Shown piece by piece: positions 1 to 5,016 of a stretch of 5,016 bases of DNA. The first letter of the stretch is position 1; the number at the start of each line of letters is the position of its first letter. The position numbers were made by a program, and so were the translations under genes. The notes under the pieces are model-generated. The model searched no databases. It had not been told where the DNA came from and worked only from the letters and a program-made list of their open reading frames with translations. Origin of the DNA: SYOC01 sp050185455 (lineage in GTDB: Bacteria > Desulfobacterota > Binatia > Bin18); contig JBFWZL010000488.1 in the NCBI GenBank assembly GCA_050185455.1, positions 1-5,016 of the forward strand, given 5' to 3'.

Positions 1-2
1 CG

Positions 3-173
3 GACCGTGCGCGACGGCGCCAGGCGGAGTTTCTTGTACATAGATTCGTGCCGTGGGAACTGGTCTCGAGCATTGGCGTGGTCAATACTTATATGAAGAA
101 CCAAGTCGAAGAACTTCTTCGTCGCTCAAACCACCACCCTGGGATAGCGGTCCAAAGGAATTGGTACTATTAA
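3..173 (+). CDS. darT: DarT, DNA thymidine ADP-ribosyltransferase toxin (3' end only)
   Basis: Only the last 56 codons are inside the window, read from base 3 and ending in TAA at 171-173; the start lies upstream. DarT uses NAD+ to attach ADP-ribose to thymidine in single-stranded DNA, blocking replication, and is the toxin of the DarTG toxin-antitoxin system. The fragment begins with a basic run followed by RRQAEFLV, matching the conserved DarT segment whose glutamate (codon 27-29) is the catalytic residue in characterised family members. It continues with VPWELVSSIGV, a short helix MKNQVEELL and the family-typical ending NWYY. The C-terminus looks intact, with no frameshift. The next gene is its cognate antitoxin darG, 19 bases downstream, which strongly supports the call. 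Whether the N-terminal NAD-binding half is intact cannot be judged here. Confidence 0.9.
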   Translation, partial: DRARRRQAEFLVHRFVPWELVSSIGVVNTYMKNQVEELLRRSNHHPGIAVQRNWYY

Positions 174-182
174 GGCGCCAAA

Positions 183-189
183 AGGGGGA
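183..189 (+). promoter_or_regulatory. Ribosome binding site of darG
   Basis: The purine run AGGGGGA sits three bases before the ATG at 193, in the 19-base gap after the darT stop. It is the clearest Shine-Dalgarno in the window and fixes the darG start. A strong site for the antitoxin next to its toxin gene would help keep DarG in excess over DarT; that role is inferred. Confidence 0.75.
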
Positions 190-192
190 ATC

Positions 193-1266
193 ATGATCGA
201 ACTGCGACAGGGAAATCTGTTGGAAGCAGATGCTGAAGCCCTTGTGAACACAGTGAATTGTGTTGGCGTGATGGGCAAAGGCGTCGCGCTGCAATTTAAG
301 CAGGCGTTCCCTGAAAACTTTCGTCGCTATGAACAGGCGTGTCGAGCTAAGGAGGTTCAACCTGGACGGATGTTCATTGTTGAAACGGGACGCCTGAGCA
401 ATCCGAAATACATCATCAACTTTCCGACGAAACGGCATTGGAAGGGTAAAGCACGGCTTGAAGACATTCGATCCGGTCTGAAGACGTTGATCGAGGAAGT
501 CAAACGTCTGGGGATTCATTCTATTGCTGTTCCACCGCTGGGCTGTGGCAACGGCGGTTTGGAATGGGCGGAGGTGCGACCGTTAATTGAGGCAGCGTTT
601 GCTCAAGTTCCAGAAGTGCGAACGTTGCTGTTCTCCCCTCAGGCGGCGCCGCAGGCGAAGAGTATGCCAGTCGCAACTGTGTTACCCAACATGACACGCG
701 CCCGGGCTTTGCTGATCCACTTAATGGATCGTTACCGTATCCCGAATTATCGACTGACGTTACTAGAAATCCAGAAGCTCGCTTACTTCCTCCAAGTCGC
801 TGGTGAGCCGTTGCGCTTGCAGTATGTAAAAGGGCAGTACGGCCCTTATGCGGAAAATCTGAACCACGTCTTGCAGCGGCTCGAAGGTCATTTCCTTCGT
901 GGTTATGGCGACCGTAGCCGACAAGCGGAAATTTCCTTGCTTTCCGGCGCCACAACTGTCGCCAGTGGGGTGCTGGCAAATGCTCCTGACGCCAGGGCGC
1001 GGCTGGACCGGGTGAGTCGCTTAATCCAGGGATTTGAAACACCCTACGGAATGGAGTTATTGACGACCATTCATTGGGTTGCGCAGGAAGAACCGCGCGC
1101 GGCGGAAGACATCGCGAAAATGATCGCTGGAGTTTACGAGTGGAATGCCAGGAAGAGGGAATTATTGAAAAGGGAGCACATCCAGAAAGTGTGGGAGCGG
1201 TTGCGAGAGCAGGGTTGGTTAGGCCACTCCTCTAACTTTGCGGTATCTGCGCAAGCGGAAAAATAG
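193..1266 (+). CDS. darG: DarG, macrodomain DNA ADP-ribosyl glycohydrolase antitoxin
   Basis: The 357-residue protein is the antitoxin of DarTG. Its macrodomain hydrolyses ADP-ribose off thymidine in DNA, and its C-terminal part binds and blocks DarT. The macrodomain spans about residues 1-150: GNLLEADAEALVNTVN (7-22), the phosphate-binding GVMGKGVALQF (25-35), NFPTKRHWKGK (76-86) and the second loop PPLGCGNGGLEW (114-125). Asn22 and Lys80 fall at the positions I recall as functionally important in Thermus DarG. A linker rich in Ala, Pro and Gln (about 150-168) leads to a helical C-terminal domain (about 169-345) containing EIQKLAYFLQ and GQYGPYAENLNHVL. The length is usual for full DarG, so it should be functional. 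The ATG at 193 is preceded by a strong ribosome site and begins directly with the macrodomain's first strand. It follows darT by 19 bases and precedes the helicase by 18, suggesting one transcript. Confidence 0.95.
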   Translation: MIELRQGNLLEADAEALVNTVNCVGVMGKGVALQFKQAFPENFRRYEQACRAKEVQPGRMFIVETGRLSNPKYIINFPTKRHWKGKARLEDIRSGLKTLIEEVKRLGIHSIAVPPLGCGNGGLEWAEVRPLIEAAFAQVPEVRTLLFSPQAAPQAKSMPVATVLPNMTRARALLIHLMDRYRIPNYRLTLLEIQKLAYFLQVAGEPLRLQYVKGQYGPYAENLNHVLQRLEGHFLRGYGDRSRQAEISLLSGATTVASGVLANAPDARARLDRVSRLIQGFETPYGMELLTTIHWVAQEEPRAAEDIAKMIAGVYEWNARKRELLKREHIQKVWERLREQGWLGHSSNFAVSAQAEK

Positions 1267-1284
1267 TCTTTCCTTTCGTACGCC

Positions 1285-4200
1285 ATGCTGAAACTGGAGG
1301 AAATCAAGAAGAACGCGGCGATTACCGGGATCGAACTCGGCCAGGTCGTGCGCGTGGTGACTACAGAGCCGGTCGGCGATAACGCTCTCACAATCTACTA
1401 CAAAACGCCGGATGGTCGCCTGCTGGAGCGTATGCTGTTCCGCAGCGACGAGGTCAATTTGTCGCTTGCCGAGGCTGGGCGACCGTGGGCGTTCGACGCG
1501 CCGGGCGCGGAGTTTACCCTGGCGGCTGAGGCCTACCGGATCAATCTCGCTCATCTGTTCGACCCAATGATGGCGGTCCACACCTCGAACGTAGAGCCAC
1601 TACCCCACCAGATCACCGCGGTCTACGAGTCGATGCTGCCACGCCAACCGCTACGCTTCGTGCTGGCCGATGACCCAGGCGCCGGGAAGACCATCATGGC
1701 GGGCTTGTTCATCCGTGAGCTGCTGATGCGCGCCGACGCCAAACGGGTGCTGATCGTGGCGCCCGGCAGCCTGGTTGAGCAGTGGCAAGACGAAATGTTC
1801 GAGAAGTTTGGCCTCTCCTTTACGCCTTTCTCACGCGAACAAGTCGAGCAATCACGCAGCGGCAACCCTTTTGACGACATCGATCTGTTGCTCGCACGCC
1901 TCGACCAGCTCGCCCGCAACGATGACCTGCAGGAGAAACTGCGCCTCACGCAATGGGATTTAGTCGTCGTTGATGAAGCCCACAAACTGTCGGCCTCATA
2001 TTTCGGTAACAAGATCGAGAAAACTAAGCGCTTCCACTTGGGAGAGTTGCTTGGTTCTGTTACGCGCCATTTCCTCTTGATGACCGCGACGCCGCATAAC
2101 GGCAAGGAGGAAGACTTTCAACTCTTTCTGTCACTGCTAGACTCCGACCGTTTTTATGGCAAGTTCCGCGACGGCGCCCACAAGGTGGACGTTTCTGACC
2201 TTATGCGTCGCGTGGTCAAGGAGGAACTCTTCAAGTTTGATGGCACCCCGCTCTTTCCCGAACGTCGCGCTTATACCGTCAACTATAAGCTCTCCGACCT
2301 GGAGGCTGCGCTCTACACAGCCGTCACGAACTACGTGAAGGAGGAGTGGAAGAAAGCGGACGATCTGACGGACGGCAAACGCAGGGGTACGGTGGGCTTT
2401 GCCCTGACTACCCTGCAACGCCGTCTCGCCTCCAGTCCTGAGGCCATCTACCAGTCCCTCAAACGTCGCCATCAACGGCTTAAGAATCGGGTAAAGGAAG
2501 AGAAGCTTCGTCAGCGTGGCGAAATTGTTCTGGCGGAAACGCTGAATTGGTCGATCCCCGAGGACGCTGACGATCTGAGCGCCGAAGAACAGGAGAATGT
2601 CGAAGAAGCGTTGGTCGATCAGGCAACCGCCGCCCAGACCATTCAGGAGCTGGAGGACGAGATTCGCGTTCTGGACGCCTTGGAGAAGCAAGCAAATGAG
2701 GTTGTCCACTCCGGCCAGGATCGCAAATGGGACGAACTCTCAAAACTGTTGCAGAACACCCCGGAGATGCGTGATGCAAGTGGTCGCCAGCGTAAGCTGA
2801 TTATTTTCTCCGAGCATCGCGACACACTGCGCTATCTGGAACAGCAGATCAGCGGGCTGCTTGGCGCCCCCGAAGCCATTGTAACGATTCACGGCGGCAT
2901 CAAGCGCGATGAACGCCGTAAGATCCAAGAGATGTTCCGCAACGACCCGGCAACGCGGATTTTAGTCGCCACGGATGCCGCTGGTGAAGGTGTAAACCTT
3001 CAGAACGCGAACCTGATGGTCAATTACGACCTGCCGTGGAATCCCAACCGTTTGGAGCAACGCTTCGGCCGTATCCACCGTATCGGTCAGGCTGAAGTCT
3101 GCCATCTCTGGAACATAGTTGCCGCCGAGACGCGTGAGGGGGATGTCTTTCAACGGCTGTTCGAGAAACTCGACGTCGAGCGCCAGGCGCTGGGAGGCCG
3201 GGTGTTCGACATTCTCGGCGAGGTGTTCGAGGAGAAGAGTCTCCGAGACTTGCTAATTGAAGCTATTCGCTACGGGGAAGACCCTGAAGTCCGCGCCCGA
3301 CTGCTGCGCCGGGTGGAAGGAGCGTTGGATACCGATCATCTCAAGGCGATCATCCATCGCAATGCGTTGTGTGAAGAGGTAATGGATGAGCAACGCCTTT
3401 TCGCCGTCAAGGAAGAGATGGAAAAAGCCGAGGCGCGTAAACTCCAGCCGTACTTCATCCGCGCCTTCTTCAATCAGGCCTTCCAGCACCTGGGCGGTGA
3501 GCTACGGGCGCGGGAACCAGGGCGTTGGGAGATCACTCACGTACCAGCCCTCATCCGCGAACGTGACCGCCAGATGACCGGACGCGACCGCCGCAATCTC
3601 AACCCAGTGTTACGCAAATACGATCGAGTGTGTTTCGAGAAGCAGTATGTCCGGCTCACTGACCGTGTCGGCGCCGCGATGGCGAGCCTGATCCACCCCG
3701 CCCATCCATTGATGCAAGCGATTACCGACTTGGTGCTGGAGCAACATCGTAACAAACTCAAACAAGGCGCCGTATTGGTCGATCCGAGCGATATGGGTCT
3801 CATTCCCAAGGTAACGTTCATTATCGATCACTCGGTGAAAGAGGGGCATGATTCGGCTCAGGTTGTCTCTCGACGTATGCAGTTTATTGCGATCGATCCA
3901 CAGGGCAACGCCAGCAATGCAGGCTGGGCTCCACACCTCGATCTAGAACCCATTGCCGCCGAAGACCTACGTCTGGTGGAAGACGTACTGAATGCGCCGT
4001 GGATAACCCAGAACCTCGAACAGGTCGCGCTTGCTCATGCTTCGACTCGGCTTGTACCTGAACACTTTGCTGAAGTACGAACTCGCCGCGAGCGCCATGT
4101 AGATAAAACCCTGGCCGCCGTGCACGAGCGCTTGGTGAAGGAAATCAACTTTTGGTCTGATCGCTATATCAAGCTCAAGGAGGACCTTGCCGCTGGGAAA

Positions 4201-4812
4201 GATGTACGCCTGCCGCTCGACAATGTCCGCCGCACGATTGACGACCTGACAGCGCGACGCGAGACCAGGGAAAAAGAACTGTTGGCCATGCGTCACGTCG
4301 TCTCGGCCACGCCCGTTATTGTGGGTGGTGTGCTTGTCATTCCTGCAGGCTTGCTCGCCCAGCGCAAAGGAGAACCCGGCTGGACGGCGGATGCCGAAGC
4401 CCGGGCGCGCATCGAGCGCATCGCCATACAGGCAGTAATGGACGCCGAGCGGGCGCTAGGGCACGAGGTCTTCGATGTCTCCGCCGAGAAATGTGGTTGG
4501 GATGTGACCAGCACTCCTCCGGCCCGAGACGGCAAGCTGCCGCCCGTGCGCCACATTGAGGTCAAAGGTCGCGCCAAGGGTCAGACGACTATCACCATTT
4601 CGCGCAATGAAATCATATATGGGCTCAATCAGGCGGAGAAGTTTCTCCTCGCTATCGTTGTGGTAGATGGCGACCGCCAGGAAGGGCCACACTATGTGAG
4701 GAACCCTTTCACGCGAGAACCTGACTGGGCGGTGACCAGCGTCAACTTCGATCTTCAGGAATTATTGGCGGGAGCATTGTCACCCCTGCAGTCAATGGGA
4801 ATAATCGCATGA
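1285..4812 (+). CDS. SNF2-family helicase with C-terminal DUF3883 nuclease-like domain (DISARM DrmD-like)
   Basis: This 1175-residue cytoplasmic protein is a superfamily 2 DNA translocase/helicase of the SNF2/RapA type. Lobe 1 holds a Q-like motif (EPLPHQ, 104-109), Walker A DDPGAGKT (129-136), motif Ia VAPGSLVEQW (158-167), the DEAH box (230-233) and TATPHNG (267-273). Lobe 2 holds LIIFSEHRD (505-513), HGG (536-538), ATDAAGEGVNLQ (562-573), NYDLPWNPNRLEQ (580-592) and the arginine-finger motif RFGRIHRIGQ (593-602). A charged, very acidic insert (about 385-500) separates the lobes. The central region (about 640-930) resembles other long defence-island helicases; a helical, probably coiled segment covers about 933-1003. 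The end (about 1050-1150) matches DUF3883, with GWD (Asp1073) and IEVKG (Glu1092, Lys1094). ATG 1285 is the first possible start after an in-frame TAG at 1264-1266. DISARM DrmD and the helicase of DUF1156/DUF499 islands are the closest types I know; without neighbours I leave the symbol blank. A defence role is inferred. Confidence 0.92.
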   Translation: MLKLEEIKKNAAITGIELGQVVRVVTTEPVGDNALTIYYKTPDGRLLERMLFRSDEVNLSLAEAGRPWAFDAPGAEFTLAAEAYRINLAHLFDPMMAVHTSNVEPLPHQITAVYESMLPRQPLRFVLADDPGAGKTIMAGLFIRELLMRADAKRVLIVAPGSLVEQWQDEMFEKFGLSFTPFSREQVEQSRSGNPFDDIDLLLARLDQLARNDDLQEKLRLTQWDLVVVDEAHKLSASYFGNKIEKTKRFHLGELLGSVTRHFLLMTATPHNGKEEDFQLFLSLLDSDRFYGKFRDGAHKVDVSDLMRRVVKEELFKFDGTPLFPERRAYTVNYKLSDLEAALYTAVTNYVKEEWKKADDLTDGKRRGTVGFALTTLQRRLASSPEAIYQSLKRRHQRLKNRVKEEKLRQRGEIVLAETLNWSIPEDADDLSAEEQENVEEALVDQATAAQTIQELEDEIRVLDALEKQANEVVHSGQDRKWDELSKLLQNTPEMRDASGRQRKLIIFSEHRDTLRYLEQQISGLLGAPEAIVTIHGGIKRDERRKIQEMFRNDPATRILVATDAAGEGVNLQNANLMVNYDLPWNPNRLEQRFGRIHRIGQAEVCHLWNIVAAETREGDVFQRLFEKLDVERQALGGRVFDILGEVFEEKSLRDLLIEAIRYGEDPEVRARLLRRVEGALDTDHLKAIIHRNALCEEVMDEQRLFAVKEEMEKAEARKLQPYFIRAFFNQAFQHLGGELRAREPGRWEITHVPALIRERDRQMTGRDRRNLNPVLRKYDRVCFEKQYVRLTDRVGAAMASLIHPAHPLMQAITDLVLEQHRNKLKQGAVLVDPSDMGLIPKVTFIIDHSVKEGHDSAQVVSRRMQFIAIDPQGNASNAGWAPHLDLEPIAAEDLRLVEDVLNAPWITQNLEQVALAHASTRLVPEHFAEVRTRRERHVDKTLAAVHERLVKEINFWSDRYIKLKEDLAAGKDVRLPLDNVRRTIDDLTARRETREKELLAMRHVVSATPVIVGGVLVIPAGLLAQRKGEPGWTADAEARARIERIAIQAVMDAERALGHEVFDVSAEKCGWDVTSTPPARDGKLPPVRHIEVKGRAKGQTTITISRNEIIYGLNQAEKFLLAIVVVDGDRQEGPHYVRNPFTREPDWAVTSVNFDLQELLAGALSPLQSMGIIA
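4797..4800 (+). promoter_or_regulatory. Weak ribosome binding site of the HI0074-like gene
   Basis: GGGA lies eight bases before the ATG at 4809, inside the last codons of the helicase gene. It is a weak match to Shine-Dalgarno. Together with the ATGA stop/start overlap it suggests translation coupled to the helicase rather than independent initiation. Confidence 0.4.
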
Positions 4813-5016
4813 TCAACATCGATCGTTTTCTCGAACGCAAACGAGAACTGGCGCAAGCCACCTTGCGGTTGCAAGAAGCCTGTGAGCAACCCTTTAACCC
4901 TTTTATACGGGATGCCGTCATTCAACGCTTCGAGTTTTGCTGGGAACTGGCCTGGAAAACCCTGCGTTTGTGGTTGGAATATTTGGGAGTGGAAACGCTC
5001 AGTCCGCGCGATACCT
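4809..5016 (+). CDS. HI0074-family nucleotidyltransferase substrate-binding protein (5' end only)
   Basis: Sixty-nine codons are visible from ATG 4809 and the frame is open to the window end, so the C-terminus is missing. Residues 1-26 form a helix rich in Arg, Glu, Gln and Leu, followed by FNPFIRDAVIQRFEFCWELAWK (split here as FNPFIRDAVIQRF and EFCWELAWK, 29-50), then TLRLWLEYLG and a SPRD turn at 65-68. The RDAVIQRFEF and WELAWK blocks are the hallmark of the HI0074/NTase_sub_bind family, a four-helix bundle related to HEPN/HepT proteins. Members pair with a small MNT nucleotidyltransferase encoded alongside, some pairs acting as toxin-antitoxin systems. The start overlaps the helicase stop by four bases (ATGA), so the two are probably translationally coupled. 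The expected MNT partner is not upstream in this window, so it should lie just downstream if present. Whether this member has toxin or RNase activity cannot be told. Confidence 0.85.
   Translation, partial: MINIDRFLERKRELAQATLRLQEACEQPFNPFIRDAVIQRFEFCWELAWKTLRLWLEYLGVETLSPRDT

Noticed and set aside
82..519. Open frame of 145 codons on the - strand across the darT/darG junction
   Set aside because: It runs antisense to two clearly recognised genes, its translation matches no family I know, and there is no convincing start context.
521..1042. Open frame of 173 codons on the - strand inside darG
   Set aside because: The translation is rich in Pro, Arg, Ser and Gly and low-complexity in look, typical of a shadow frame; the + strand protein is well supported.
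1296..1300. GGAGG just after the helicase ATG, a possible ribosome site for a later start
   Set aside because: No ATG, GTG or TTG follows in frame at a usable distance, and the residues from 1285 onward read as part of the protein, so ATG 1285 is kept.
2137..2709. Open frame of 190 codons on the - strand inside the helicase gene
   Set aside because: It is the longest antisense frame but lies wholly within conserved helicase coding sequence and has no recognisable domain. Long antisense frames are expected opposite GC-rich codons.
16..3771. Nine copies of the palindrome GGCGCC (for example 16-21, 174-179, 645-650, 946-951, 1678-1683, 2173-2178, 2863-2868, 3670-3675, 3766-3771), more than base composition alone suggests
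   Set aside because: All five copies in the helicase and one in darG are in-frame Gly-Ala dipeptides written GGC GCC, so codon preference explains most of them. There is no regular spacing or common flank.

Overview
The window is a gene-dense stretch from a bacterial defence or accessory island. It holds four co-directional genes on the + strand and no intergenic gap longer than about 20 bases. In order they are: the 3' end of darT (DNA ADP-ribosyltransferase toxin), a complete darG (macrodomain antitoxin), a very long SNF2-type helicase with a C-terminal DUF3883 nuclease-like domain, and the 5' end of an HI0074-type 'nucleotidyltransferase substrate-binding' protein of the MNT/HEPN-like class. 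The taxon cannot be fixed from this sequence. The moderate-to-high GC, bacterial start and ribosome-site patterns, and the mix of DarTG with minimal-nucleotidyltransferase genes would suit a Chloroflexi-like, cyanobacterial or proteobacterial environmental genome. That is an impression only.

Region by region: positions 3-173 encode the last 56 residues of DarT, including the conserved Arg-Arg-Gln-Ala-Glu segment that carries the catalytic glutamate. After 19 bases with a strong Shine-Dalgarno, darG (193-1266) encodes an N-terminal macrodomain (about residues 1-150), a short linker and a C-terminal DarT-binding domain. After another 18 bases without a Shine-Dalgarno comes the helicase (1285-4812, 1175 residues). 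It shows a complete set of SF2 motifs and a PD-(D/E)xK-like Asp...Glu-Val-Lys signature near its C-terminus. Its stop codon overlaps the start of the HI0074-like gene (4809 to beyond the window end) by four bases (ATGA).

How they may work together: DarT attaches ADP-ribose to thymidine in DNA, and DarG removes the modification and binds DarT; DarTG is an established anti-phage toxin-antitoxin system. The tight packing argues for one transcript that also carries a DrmD-like helicase/nuclease and a second nucleotidyltransferase/HEPN-type pair. The candidate novelty is therefore a composite operon in which DarTG, a DISARM-like SNF2-DUF3883 helicase and an MNT/HI0074 module are expressed together. 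The sequence shows the arrangement; any functional cooperation is inference. No promoter, terminator, RNA gene, mobile element, CRISPR array or substantial repeat was recognised.
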